Positions 15,793 to 24,151 of a stretch of DNA of 64,000 nucleotides are shown here, in pieces (position 1 is the stretch's first letter; each line of letters starts with the position of its first letter). Under the pieces are notes generated by a model that saw nothing but the letters and a program-made list of their open reading frames with translations, was not told where the DNA came from and ran no database searches. Source of the DNA: Chloroflexota bacterium. GTDB taxonomy: Bacteria; Chloroflexota; Anaerolineae; Aggregatilineales; Phototrophicaceae. Position numbers and translations under genes: made by a program. The stretch lies in NCBI GenBank assembly GCA_026709625.1, contig JAPOSR010000056.1, positions 1 to 64,000 on the forward strand, in the 5' to 3' direction.

Positions 15793-17052
15793 TCAAAAAC
15801 CGGCATAGTCGGCGCCAAACGTATCGCTGAGCAGGCTCGGCAGCCGTTCTGTGATCGGCACCAGCACCTGCTGAGGAAACTCTTCATCGGTGAGATATTC
15901 CTGCACATATTGAAAGTTCATCACCCGCATGTTGATATCGTTCAGCTCAATATCCCGCGCGAAGACCGCCAGTTGGATGATCTCATCCAGGCTTAAGCCT
16001 GTGTACACATTGTTGTTTAATGCCGCCAGCAAGCCCGGCAGCCTTCCCAGCAGATCGAGGAAGTTGAGGCTCAGCGCGCGGTCGCGGATGGCGTAGATGA
16101 CCTGCTGCTGGCGTTCCGCTCGCCGCACGTCGTTGTTGCCATGCCGCGTCCGGGCAAAGCGCAAGGCATCGTAGCCATCCAGCCAGTGCGTGCCAGCCGT
16201 CAGATAAAAAGGATCGTAGCCGAAGGTCATATCAGGATAGCGCTCGTCGGCAATGTCATAATCAATGCTTATCTCAATCCCCCCCAGTTGATCGACGCCT
16301 TGGATCAGCGCGGTGAAATCCATCAGCACATAATTGTGAATGCGCATGCCGAAATTCTGGAAGAGAGTCTGCTGCAGCAGCAACGCGCCGCCGCCATTCG
16401 GACTGCGCCATTCGCCCAGCAGGTGCGCGCGGTTGATGCGCTGCCGCTCGTCTTCGCCGGGCACTGCAACATACAGGTCGCGCGGAATGCTCAACAAGCC
16501 GACGCGGCTGGTCTTCGGGTCGATGCTCAGCAGCATCAGCGAATCGACCAGCGCGGCGCGGTCGGTCTGGCCCGGGCGCCGGTCGAGCCCGCCAATGGCG
16601 ATGGTATAGCGGGTTTCGCCGTCCCAGGCGCGCAAATCGATGGGCCGGCCATCGACCGCCAGAATGACATCGCTGCCGACTCGCCGGCCATCGGCGATGA
16701 ACTGGCTGCGGGCATCGACCGGCGTGGGCAAGCTGGCGGTGGGAAATGCTGTCGGAATAGCCACCTGCGCCGATTGCGGAGCGCGTATGACCACGAACAT
16801 CGCCACTGTCAGCACACCAAAGACCGCGATCATGCCACCGGCCAGGGTCGCCCACAGCCACTCCCTGCGCCGCCGCCTTTCATAACTGCTGGGGCGCAGT
16901 CGCATAGGCGCGAGGCTGGACCGCGCTTGATGGCTCGTATACTGCGCCGTACTATACATGGGCGCGGGGGGCGGGTTTGCCGATGAGTTGATGGATTTCC
17001 GCAGCTTGGCGGTTGACGCTCGGCGCGCGCGGTCATCTGTGCGATGGGTCAT
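15793..17052 (-). CDS. LytR-CpsA-Psr (LCP) family glycopolymer ligase
   Basis: LCP enzymes move lipid-linked glycopolymers onto peptidoglycan or proteins outside the membrane. Visible: a ~65-residue basic cytoplasmic N-terminus, one transmembrane helix (about 70-92), then the LCP domain with SIDPKTSRVGLLSIPRDLYV and RINRAHLLG, and further on GGIEISIDYDI and RFARTRHGNNDVRRAERQQQ, containing the conserved Arg/Asp residues that bind pyrophosphate. ATG 17052 is chosen; GAGAG lies upstream. It has its own promoter and is followed on the other strand by the ncRNA terminator. In this wall-glycan-rich neighbourhood an envelope polymer role is likely; the polymer is unknown. Confidence 0.9.
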   Translation of the reverse strand: MTHRTDDRARRASTAKLRKSINSSANPPPAPMYSTAQYTSHQARSSLAPMRLRPSSYERRRRREWLWATLAGGMIAVFGVLTVAMFVVIRAPQSAQVAIPTAFPTASLPTPVDARSQFIADGRRVGSDVILAVDGRPIDLRAWDGETRYTIAIGGLDRRPGQTDRAALVDSLMLLSIDPKTSRVGLLSIPRDLYVAVPGEDERQRINRAHLLGEWRSPNGGGALLLQQTLFQNFGMRIHNYVLMDFTALIQGVDQLGGIEISIDYDIADERYPDMTFGYDPFYLTAGTHWLDGYDALRFARTRHGNNDVRRAERQQQVIYAIRDRALSLNFLDLLGRLPGLLAALNNNVYTGLSLDEIIQLAVFARDIELNDINMRVMNFQYVQEYLTDEEFPQQVLVPITERLPSLLSDTFGADYAGF

Positions 17053-17094
17053 CGCGCTCTCGTTTGGCTAGCTGGCCAATTCAGAACAAGCGCC

Positions 17095-17123
17095 AGTATA
17101 GGCAAGGGCGGCAAATGCGGCAA
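17095..17123 (-). promoter_or_regulatory. Promoter of the LCP gene
   Basis: TTGCCG (17123-17118), 17-nt spacer, TATACT (17100-17095) on the minus strand; leader about 38 nt. The -35 overlaps the first codons of the divergent lipoate ligase gene. Confidence 0.6.
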
Positions 17124-17933
17124 ATGCGCTTGCTAGCAGAATCGACATTCAGCGGCGGCGCGCGCAATATGGCGGTCGATTGCGCCATCGCCGAGGCGGT
17201 TGGCAGCGCTGCGCAGCCGCCCACACTGCGTCTGTATGGCTGGCAGCCATTTTGCCTGTCGCTGGGTTATGGGCAGCGGCTCTCCGAAGTCGATATCGAG
17301 GCGCTGGATGCGCGCGGCTGGGACTTGGTGCGCCGACCATCGGGCGGGAAGGCGATTTTGCATGGCGACGAGCTCACGTACAGCCTGTGCCTGCCGCTGG
17401 ACCATGCGCTGGCGCGTGGCGATGTCATCGAGAGTTATCGACTCATCAGCGCGGGACTGCTGGCGGCGCTGCGAATCTTGGGAATGACGGCGCAAGCGGC
17501 GCCAATGGCTGCCGATGCCGCCAGAGCGCCCACTGGTCCGGCTTGCTTTGCGCTATCGGCGCACTACGAGATTGCCGTGGGCGGACGCAAACTGCTCGGC
17601 AGCGCCCAGCTGCGGCGCGGCGGCGCTCTGTTGCAACATGGCTCGCTGCCCCTGCGCGGCGACATCGGGCGGATCTGCGATGCGCTGGTTTTTGAAGATG
17701 GCGGCGCTCGCGAACGAGAGCGGCTGCAGGTTCGTCAGCGCGCGACAACCTTGTCCGATTCGCTGGGCAGACCGATCGACTGGACAGAAGCGGCGCTGGC
17801 GCTCAAGCAGGGATTCGCCGAGGCCTTTGAGCTTGCGCTGGTCGAAAGCGCGCTGTCCGCCGCCGAGCGAGAACGCGCGGTCATCCTCAAAAACGAGCGC
17901 TTTGGCAACCATGACTATACGGCTAAGCGCTGA
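17115..17933 (+). CDS. Lipoate-protein ligase A family protein
   Basis: Member of the LplA/LipB/BirA acyltransferase fold that attaches lipoate (or octanoate) to E2 and H proteins. Motifs: RRPSGGKAILHGDELTYSL around residue 75 and the catalytic lysine in GGRKLLGSAQLRR near 160. At 272 aa it resembles LplA/LipM proteins without the accessory domain, so ligase, LipM-type octanoyltransferase or LipL-type transferase are all possible. Start ATG 17115 has AAGGG 6 nt upstream; another ATG at 17124 has worse spacing. It is divergent from the LCP gene and converges on rlmI 8 nt away. Confidence 0.85.
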   Translation: MRQMRLLAESTFSGGARNMAVDCAIAEAVGSAAQPPTLRLYGWQPFCLSLGYGQRLSEVDIEALDARGWDLVRRPSGGKAILHGDELTYSLCLPLDHALARGDVIESYRLISAGLLAALRILGMTAQAAPMAADAARAPTGPACFALSAHYEIAVGGRKLLGSAQLRRGGALLQHGSLPLRGDIGRICDALVFEDGGARERERLQVRQRATTLSDSLGRPIDWTEAALALKQGFAEAFELALVESALSAAERERAVILKNERFGNHDYTAKR

Positions 17934-17941
17934 AGGCAGTC

Positions 17942-19126
17942 TTAGTCCACCCGCAGCAGCAGCCCTTTCAAATACGCGCCTTCGGGAAAGGTCAATGCCA
18001 CAGGATGGTCGCTTGCCGCGCCTAGTTGCCGGACAATCTGCGCTCGCCGCCGCGAATCCACCAGCGCGCCAAAGACAATTTTTTGGAACAACTCTCGGCT
18101 GATCGCGCCCGAACAGGAAAAGGTCATCAGCCAGCCGCCTGGTTTGACGAGGCGGAACGCATGCAAATTCAGGTCTTTATAACCGCGAGCCGCTCGCTGA
18201 ATCTGCCGTTTGTGCGCCGCGAACTTGGGTGGGTCAACCGCCACCACGTCGAAGCGTTCGCCCGCGCCGACGCAATGCCGCAGATAGTCAAACGCGTCCG
18301 CCTGGATGAATTCCGCGTTGGCTGCCGGTATCTTGTTCAGCGCCGTGTTGGCTTCTGCCAATCCCAGCGCAGAATAGGCGGAATCCACATGCACCGCATG
18401 GCTGCCGCTGCCCGCCGCAATGGCGAACCCGCCTGTATAGCTGAAGAGATTGAGCAGCCGCGCCCCTTTTGGACAGTCCGCCGCCAGCTCCCGCAGCAGG
18501 CACCGATTATCGCGCTGATCGAGGTAAAAGCCCGTTTTGTGCCCCCGCCGCATATCGACCAGATAGCGGATTCCGTCTTGTTTGATCGCTAGCGTGGCCG
18601 GTGGCTCAGCCCCGCGCAGCGCCCCCACTGCCTCGCTCAAGCCTTCGCGCTGGCGGGCTTCGACATCGCTGCGCTCGTAGATATTGGGGATGCCGGTGAG
18701 ATCCAGCAGCGCATCGGCTATTTTTTCTTTGCGGGCGTCGATGGCGCGCGTCAGGGCTTGCACAACCAGCCAGTCGCCATAGCGGTCGACAATCAAGCCG
18801 GGCAAGTAGTCATTTTCGGCATTGACGAGACGGCAGGCGGTATCCTCCGCAGGCAGGTCGCGCCGCGCGATAGCCTGGCTCAGCATGCGCCGCCACCAGG
18901 CCGCGTCGATTGCTTCGTCTCGCCAGCTTAAGATGCGCGTTTGAATTTGTGATTTAGAATTCCAATATCCGCGCGCCAGGAAGCGGTCGCGGCTGTCGTA
19001 CACAGCGACCAGCTCGCCATCTTGGGCAGCTTCGGCATGGGCGATCGCGCCAGAAAAGAGCCAGGGATGCTTTTGGCGCAGGGGTTTTTCGCGGTCGCGG
19101 CGCACCCAGACTTTGCCCTCAGCCAT
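17942..19126 (-). CDS. rlmI: RlmI-type 23S rRNA (cytosine-C5) methyltransferase
   Basis: N-terminal PUA-like RNA-binding domain (HPWLFSGAI; GYWNSKSQIQTRIL), a central RlmI-type linker (LPGLIVDRYGDWLVVQ), and a C-terminal Rossmann methyltransferase with LNLFSYTGGFAIAAGSG and motif IV VDPPKFA. At 394 aa it matches the RlmI family, which makes m5C1962 in 23S rRNA; target specificity is inferred. Start ATG 19126 overlaps the end of ligA by 8 nt, so it is the last gene of the polX-SH3-ligA-rlmI operon. Confidence 0.9.
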   Translation of the reverse strand: MAEGKVWVRRDREKPLRQKHPWLFSGAIAHAEAAQDGELVAVYDSRDRFLARGYWNSKSQIQTRILSWRDEAIDAAWWRRMLSQAIARRDLPAEDTACRLVNAENDYLPGLIVDRYGDWLVVQALTRAIDARKEKIADALLDLTGIPNIYERSDVEARQREGLSEAVGALRGAEPPATLAIKQDGIRYLVDMRRGHKTGFYLDQRDNRCLLRELAADCPKGARLLNLFSYTGGFAIAAGSGSHAVHVDSAYSALGLAEANTALNKIPAANAEFIQADAFDYLRHCVGAGERFDVVAVDPPKFAAHKRQIQRAARGYKDLNLHAFRLVKPGGWLMTFSCSGAISRELFQKIVFGALVDSRRRAQIVRQLGAASDHPVALTFPEGAYLKGLLLRVD

Positions 19127-21374
19127 TCATCAGCCTCCGCAGCGCGTCTTCGTCAATGATGGGCACGCCCAACCTGGCGGCTTTCTCCACTTTGCGGCCG
19201 GGTGAATCGCCAGCCACCACAAAATCACTGCGTTTGCTGACGCTGCCCGTCACCTTGCCGCCATGCGCTTCGATCAGCGATTTGAGCGCGCCGCGCGGCT
19301 GACTCATCGTGCCAGTCAAGACAAAGGTCTTGCCCGTCAGCCCATCGCCCGCCAGCGCCTTGGCCTCTGCCTGCATGTTGACGCCAGCCGCCAGCAGCTT
19401 CGCCAGCACAGAGCGATTGTGCGCGTCGCTGAAGAAATCGACGATATTCGCCACCAGCACAGGTCCCAAGCCTTCGATCGTATGCAAAGGGCGCGAAACG
19501 GCGATGAGACAGCCCAGCGCCTCGCTGATGCCCGCGATAGACTCGCTGGACAGCCTCAGCGGTTTCAGACGGCGCGTCAGCCGCTGTTGCAAGTCGGCGG
19601 CATCGATGAGCTGCGGCACAAGCTCGGTCGTGGGCTTTTGCAGCCGCGTGACCTGCCGCGCCGCTTCGGCATCGTCATTGTCGGCGGCAATCGGTTTAAC
19701 CACCTGGGCGAAGTCAGCTTCCGCCGCTCGGACAGCGCTCGCCGTGTCGAGAAGCTCTTGCAAAGAAGCGAAGTTGTCGGTCAGCAGCGCCGCGACTGTC
19801 GAGCCGACGCCGTCGATGCCCAGCGAGGTCAACACCTGGGCAAAGGAGCGCCTTTTCGCCATGTCAATGGACCTCAGCAGATTCTCGACCTTCTTTTGCG
19901 CGAAGCCATCCAGCGCCAGCAGCGGCTCGGCTGTCAGCGTGAAAATATCGGCGATATCGTCGATTAGGTTGGCCTCAATCAGCGCGTTGATCGTCTGCGG
20001 CCCCATGCCCTCGATATCCATCGCCCCGCGCGAAACAAAAAATTCCAGGGCGCGCGCGACTCGCTCTGGGCAGCGGGCATTGCCGCAGAACCAGTCGACA
20101 GCGCCTTTTGGCTGAACGAGCGGGCAAGCGCAAAATGGACATTGTTTGGGCGGGACGATTGGCGTTTCGCTGCCATCCCGCGCCGCGCTTACGGGACCGA
20201 TGACATAAGGAATTACATCGCCAGAGCGCTTTACGATGACGCGGTCGCCCAGGCGGATATCCAGGGCGTTGACCTGGTCATAATTGTGCAGGCTGGCGCT
20301 GGACACCGTCACGCCGCCGATGAAAATGGGCTCGAGCTGGGCGGTGGGCGTCAATTTGCCAGTGCGCCCCACGCCTATGGTCAGGCCCAGCAACGTGGTG
20401 GTGGCTTCTTCGGCGGGGAACTTGTAGGCGATCGCGCCGCGCGGGTCTTTGCCGACCACGCCTAGTTCTCGCGCCAGCGCCAGGTCATCGACCTTCAGCG
20501 CCAATCCATCAATTTCAAAGGGCAGACGATCGCGCCGCGCTTCCCAGCCTGCGATCGCTTGCCGCGCTTCGCGCAGATTGTTACAGCGCGTCGCGTCGCT
20601 GATGACATTAAAGCCCAGCCGCCGCAATGTTTCCAAAGTTTCCCATTCGCTGGGGAGCGCTGGACCATCGCTGTCGACAATCGCGTATATATAGGCGGTC
20701 AGCTTGCGCTTGGCGGTCTCGCGGCTGTCTTTCTGTTTGAGCGAGCCAGACGCCGTGTTGCGCGCGTTGATATAGGCGGGCAAGCCCTGCGCCGCCTGCT
20801 CCTCATTTAGCGCGAGGAAGTCGGCTTTGTGAAAGAGAATCTCGCCGCGCACCACCAGCCGGTTTGGCGGGTCGCCGCTGGACGGGTCGACAGGGATGCG
20901 CAGCGGCAAGGAGCGAATCGTCTTGGCATTGGCGGTGACATCATCGCCCGTCTCGCCATTGCCGCGCGTGGCCGCCCGCGTCAGACTGCCATGTTCGTAG
21001 GTGATGACGATGGACAAGCCATCCAGCTTGGGCTGCAAAATATAGGACAGCTTTGTGTCCGCCGGCAGCAGACGCAGGTTGCGCTCTTCCCAAGCCAGCA
21101 GGTCGGCTTCGTCAAAGGCATTCGCCAGGCTCAAAATCGGGGCGGGGTGCCGCAGTTTGGCAAAGTCGTCAGACAAGTCGGAGCCAACCCGCTGCGTCGG
21201 CGAATCGGCGCGGCGGTATTGTGGATGCTCGGCTTCCAGCGTCTGCAATTCCTGCAGCAGGCAGTCGTATTCCGCATCGGTAATCAATGGCTCGCCGCGC
21301 ACATGATATTGATAGATGTGCCGGTGCAGCTGCTGGCTTAGCTCGGCGATGCGCGCCGCTATGTCTCTGGGCAC
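19119..21374 (-). CDS. ligA: NAD-dependent DNA ligase LigA, enlarged
   Basis: Seals nicks using NAD. Domain order: Ia (YQYHVRGEPLITDAEYD), adenylation domain with KLDGLS (near residue 115), OB fold, a four-Cys zinc finger (CPFC...CGNARCPE near 415), HhH repeats and a C-terminal BRCT. At 751 aa it is about 80 longer than usual; the extra sequence lies in the HhH region (about 545-610) and splits two HhH motifs. Start is GTG 21374, with CAGGAG 9 nt upstream and no near ATG. It begins 4 nt after the SH3 gene's stop and follows polX, so nick sealing and gap filling are co-expressed. Confidence 0.96.
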   Translation of the reverse strand: MPRDIAARIAELSQQLHRHIYQYHVRGEPLITDAEYDCLLQELQTLEAEHPQYRRADSPTQRVGSDLSDDFAKLRHPAPILSLANAFDEADLLAWEERNLRLLPADTKLSYILQPKLDGLSIVITYEHGSLTRAATRGNGETGDDVTANAKTIRSLPLRIPVDPSSGDPPNRLVVRGEILFHKADFLALNEEQAAQGLPAYINARNTASGSLKQKDSRETAKRKLTAYIYAIVDSDGPALPSEWETLETLRRLGFNVISDATRCNNLREARQAIAGWEARRDRLPFEIDGLALKVDDLALARELGVVGKDPRGAIAYKFPAEEATTTLLGLTIGVGRTGKLTPTAQLEPIFIGGVTVSSASLHNYDQVNALDIRLGDRVIVKRSGDVIPYVIGPVSAARDGSETPIVPPKQCPFCACPLVQPKGAVDWFCGNARCPERVARALEFFVSRGAMDIEGMGPQTINALIEANLIDDIADIFTLTAEPLLALDGFAQKKVENLLRSIDMAKRRSFAQVLTSLGIDGVGSTVAALLTDNFASLQELLDTASAVRAAEADFAQVVKPIAADNDDAEAARQVTRLQKPTTELVPQLIDAADLQQRLTRRLKPLRLSSESIAGISEALGCLIAVSRPLHTIEGLGPVLVANIVDFFSDAHNRSVLAKLLAAGVNMQAEAKALAGDGLTGKTFVLTGTMSQPRGALKSLIEAHGGKVTGSVSKRSDFVVAGDSPGRKVEKAARLGVPIIDEDALRRLMNG

Positions 21375-21378
21375 GATT

Positions 21379-22005
21379 TCAGACTCCTGTCGCTGGTGTC
21401 AATGCTTGCAAATATCTGCCTGCCGCCCAGCCTTCGACCGCGAATTGCGGGTCGCGCACGCGCCACCAGATGAAGCCATCCGCTTCCAACGGTCCGCCGA
21501 TGAGCCGCAATTCTGAGTTGGCCGGCGCGCGAAACAGAATCTGGCTGCTGCTGCGGTTGGGCAGATTCCGCACATTCAGTTCGGCATTGCCGACGCCGAC
21601 AACCTGCGCCAGCAAGCCGACCGCCAGAGGCACGGGCGTATCGGTGAGGATGATGGTGGGCACGGGCGGCCCCGTGAAAGCTAGATTGGCGGGTCTCTGC
21701 GGCGCCAGGATGACCTGCCTGCCCGGCGCAGTCGCTTCTGTCGGTGGCGCGTCCAAGCGGGTATCTGGCGCGGCGGATATGATGATGATCGGCTCGCTGG
21801 CGAGGCCGGACGATTCGCCGCGCAGGGAGAGCGCCAGCCCCGCCACAGCCAGCGCGGTCAGCAGCGCCAGCGTCGCCACCAGCGCCAGTGACCGCAGCGA
21901 AAAGCGCAGGGGGTTTCGCGCATGGCGCAGGGCGCGGCGGTATACACGGCGCGCATGCAGCTGCTCGCGGGTCGGCCGCCGGGCTAGGGGCGGTTCGCTA
22001 GCCAT
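21379..22005 (-). CDS. Membrane protein with extracellular SH3-like domain
   Basis: A basic N-terminus of about 40 residues, one transmembrane helix (about 40-60), a low-complexity Pro/Thr linker, then a C-terminal bacterial SH3 fold: AELNVRNLPNRSSSQILFRA followed by WWRVRDPQFAVEGWAAGRYL. Such SH3b modules bind peptidoglycan or peptides outside the cell. It sits between polX (overlapping by 22 nt) and ligA (4 nt), probably as an operon passenger. Domain call is good; role unknown. Confidence 0.8.
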   Translation of the reverse strand: MASEPPLARRPTREQLHARRVYRRALRHARNPLRFSLRSLALVATLALLTALAVAGLALSLRGESSGLASEPIIIISAAPDTRLDAPPTEATAPGRQVILAPQRPANLAFTGPPVPTIILTDTPVPLAVGLLAQVVGVGNAELNVRNLPNRSSSQILFRAPANSELRLIGGPLEADGFIWWRVRDPQFAVEGWAAGRYLQALTPATGV

Positions 22006-23735
22006 TGTCGCAGTTGCTCGCTGCTCCAGGCATTGACGACATGCCGCGCCTCCACCCAGCCGCGCCGCGCGCTGCTCACGCCGAAATCCAGCAGGTCAAG
22101 CTGCTCGATGCGGTGGGCGTCGGTATTGATCGCCAGCAGAACGCCACTGTCTTTTGCCAGGCGCGCCAGCTCTGGTTTGAGATCTAGGCGCAATGGGTTG
22201 GCGTTGATTTCAAGGATGGTCGCATGCTCCTTCGCCGCTGCGAGCACCGCATCCCAATCGGCGGCGACTTCTTCGCGGTTGGGATATTGCCGCGCTGTGG
22301 GGTGGCCGATCATGCGCACATGGGGATTGCGGATGGCATTGAGCAGCCGCTGGGTAATTTGCTCGCGCCCTTGCCCAAGCCCCGAGTGCAGCGAGGCGAT
22401 GACAAAGTCCAGCTGCGCCAGCACTTCGTCAGGATAATCCATCTCCCCATTGGCTTTGATGTCCATTTCTGTGCCAGCCAGCAAATGCAGCCGCTCGCCC
22501 ATTTCCGCATTGACCTGCCGCACTTCCTTTGCTTGCGCCAGCAGCCGCTCGATGCTCAAGCCATTGGCGATGCCCAGGCTGCGGGAGTGATCGGTGATGG
22601 CGATGGTATGATGCCCGCGCTGGATGCAGGCTTCGGCCATTTCGCGGATGCTCTGCGCCCCATCGCTCCAGGCGGTGTGCATGTGCAGGTCGGCGGCGAT
22701 GTCTGCGCGCCTAATCAACCGCGGCAGGTCGCGGGCGCGCGCCGCTTCGATCTCGCCGCTGTCTTCGCGCAGTTCGGGCGGCACATATTGCATGCCCAGC
22801 GCCGCATAGACTTTCTCTTCGCTGTCGCACAAGGTTTTCTCGGCGTCTGCGATGATTGTTTTGCTCGCATCGACCGGGCTAAGCGCATGTTCGTTGAGGC
22901 TGTATCCCTGTTCCAGCGCGATTTGGCGCATCTTCACATTGTGCGCCAGGCTGCCAGTGAAGTAAGCGAGCGCCGTGCCCCAGCGGGCTTTTTCTAGCAC
23001 GCGCAGATCAACCTGCAAGCCAGTCAGCAGTTCAATCGAGCTTTTGCTTGGTCCATGCCCCAGCACGCGCGCGACAGTCTCCATCGTCACAAAATGCTGC
23101 ATGATGGGCGCTGCATGGTCGCTGGCGATCAAAATATCGACATCGCCGATGGTTTCGCGGCCGCGGCGAATGCTGCCAGCCAATGCGCCTTGCTGGGCTT
23201 CTGGCAGGTCCAGCAGCTGCGCGAGGATTGCGCTGGCTGCGGGCAGGGCATCGCCGATGGAAGCGCGCCCGGTTTGCCGCGACAGCGCTTCGATGCCCGC
23301 GATGATTTTTTCCTGGCTCTTCGCCCCCATGCCAGGCAAAGCCGCCAGCTCGCCCGCCTGCGCCGCCGCCTGCAGCTGCGCGACTGTGGTGATATCCATC
23401 TGCTGCCAAAACAGTTTGGCTTTTTTGGGACCCACGCCATTGATGTGCATGATATCGACCAAGCCTTCGGGCACCTCGGCGCGCAGGCGTTGATAAAAGT
23501 CCAGACCGCCAGTTTCCAGTATTTCATCGATTTTCGCGGCGATGGTCTTGCCGATGAATTTGAGCTTCGTCAGCTCGCCTTCTCCCGCGATGACGCGCAG
23601 GTCTCGGGGCGTGGCGCGGATGGTTTCTGCCGCCCGCCGATACGACAAGACGCGGTGGATATTGTCGCCGCGGATCTGCAGCATATCGGCGCAGCGCTCA
23701 AAGATGGCGGCTATATCACGATTGCTCAGGCTCAC
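21984..23735 (-). CDS. polX: Family X DNA polymerase with PHP exonuclease domain
   Basis: Gap-filling repair polymerase. N-terminal HhH/8-kDa-like domain (SYRRAAETIRATPRDL; FIGKTIAAKIDEIL; INGVGPKKAKLFW), nucleotidyltransferase palm with GSIRRGRETIGDVDIL and a later LRVLEKARWGTALAYFTGS, then a C-terminal PHP domain with LHMHTAWSDG, ITDHS and GTEMDI, all metal-ligand motifs present, so 3'-5' exonuclease or phosphoesterase activity is expected. GTG 23735 is chosen: AGGAGAG is 7 nt upstream, and the longer ATG 23777 would sit just past the -10 box. First gene of the repair operon, divergent from trp. Confidence 0.93.
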   Translation of the reverse strand: MSLSNRDIAAIFERCADMLQIRGDNIHRVLSYRRAAETIRATPRDLRVIAGEGELTKLKFIGKTIAAKIDEILETGGLDFYQRLRAEVPEGLVDIMHINGVGPKKAKLFWQQMDITTVAQLQAAAQAGELAALPGMGAKSQEKIIAGIEALSRQTGRASIGDALPAASAILAQLLDLPEAQQGALAGSIRRGRETIGDVDILIASDHAAPIMQHFVTMETVARVLGHGPSKSSIELLTGLQVDLRVLEKARWGTALAYFTGSLAHNVKMRQIALEQGYSLNEHALSPVDASKTIIADAEKTLCDSEEKVYAALGMQYVPPELREDSGEIEAARARDLPRLIRRADIAADLHMHTAWSDGAQSIREMAEACIQRGHHTIAITDHSRSLGIANGLSIERLLAQAKEVRQVNAEMGERLHLLAGTEMDIKANGEMDYPDEVLAQLDFVIASLHSGLGQGREQITQRLLNAIRNPHVRMIGHPTARQYPNREEVAADWDAVLAAAKEHATILEINANPLRLDLKPELARLAKDSGVLLAINTDAHRIEQLDLLDFGVSSARRGWVEARHVVNAWSSEQLRQWLANRP

Positions 23736-23777
23736 GGTGGCTCTCCTGTTGCCGCAGGCATCATTGTTCCCATCCAT

Positions 23778-23806
23778 TTTATACCAAATCCCCGCGCTGT
23801 CTGGAA
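23778..23806 (-). promoter_or_regulatory. Promoter of the polX-ligA-rlmI operon
   Basis: On the minus strand TATAAA (23783-23778), preceded by TGG, gives an extended -10. TTCCAG (23806-23801) at 17 nt is a weak -35. Predicted +1 near 23770. Confidence 0.55.
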
Positions 23807-23812
23807 TGCCGC

Positions 23813-23841
23813 TTGACAGCCGCCGCCAGCCACAGTAGCAT
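23813..23841 (+). promoter_or_regulatory. Promoter of the trp operon
   Basis: TTGACA (23813-23818), 17-nt spacer, TAGCAT (23836-23841). The transcript would start near 23848 at a small ATTCGC/GCGAAT hairpin leading into the T-box. Confidence 0.7.
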
Positions 23842-23847
23842 TCGCCG

Positions 23848-24132
23848 CAAGCGAATACAGCAAAGACTGTGAACCAGAATAGTACACATCGCCGTGCAGT
23901 TCAGAGAATCGCTAGCGGCTGAGAATGCGAGACACGCAGGGATGTGGAATGGGCTGGGGAGTTGCGCAGGCGAACGGGCTTCCTAGTAGTTTGCGACGGC
24001 TCGCGCGCCGTTAACCGCGCAGGGTATTGGCTGCTTGTCTGTACCCAATAAGCGACCCGCCAGCGCGGGTAATCAAGGTGGCACCGCGGGAACCCTTCTC
24101 GTCCTTGACAGGATGAGTTTGGGTTCTTTTGC
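23848..24132 (+). promoter_or_regulatory. Tryptophan T-box riboswitch of the trp operon
   Basis: T-box core AAGGTGGCACCGCGG at 24075-24089. A specifier loop can be drawn: AGTA (23881-23884) opposite GAA (23947-23949), flanked by CACATC (23885-23890)/GATGTG (23941-23946), with TGG (Trp) directly after GAA at 23950-23952. Uncharged tRNA-Trp should stabilise the antiterminator and allow transcription of trpE onward. Confidence 0.93.
24090..24130 (+). terminator. Terminator of the trp T-box
   Basis: GAACCC/GGGTTC (24090-24095, 24121-24126) and CTCGTCC/GGATGAG (24098-24104, 24111-24117), then TTTT. Rival of the T-box antiterminator. Confidence 0.9.
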
Positions 24133-24151
24133 ATGTATGGGGGCAGGGGCG

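Noticed and set aside
15428..15830. Short plus-strand frames over the ncRNA candidate
   Set aside because: No Shine-Dalgarno, overlapping alternatives in two frames, composition unlike neighbouring proteins.
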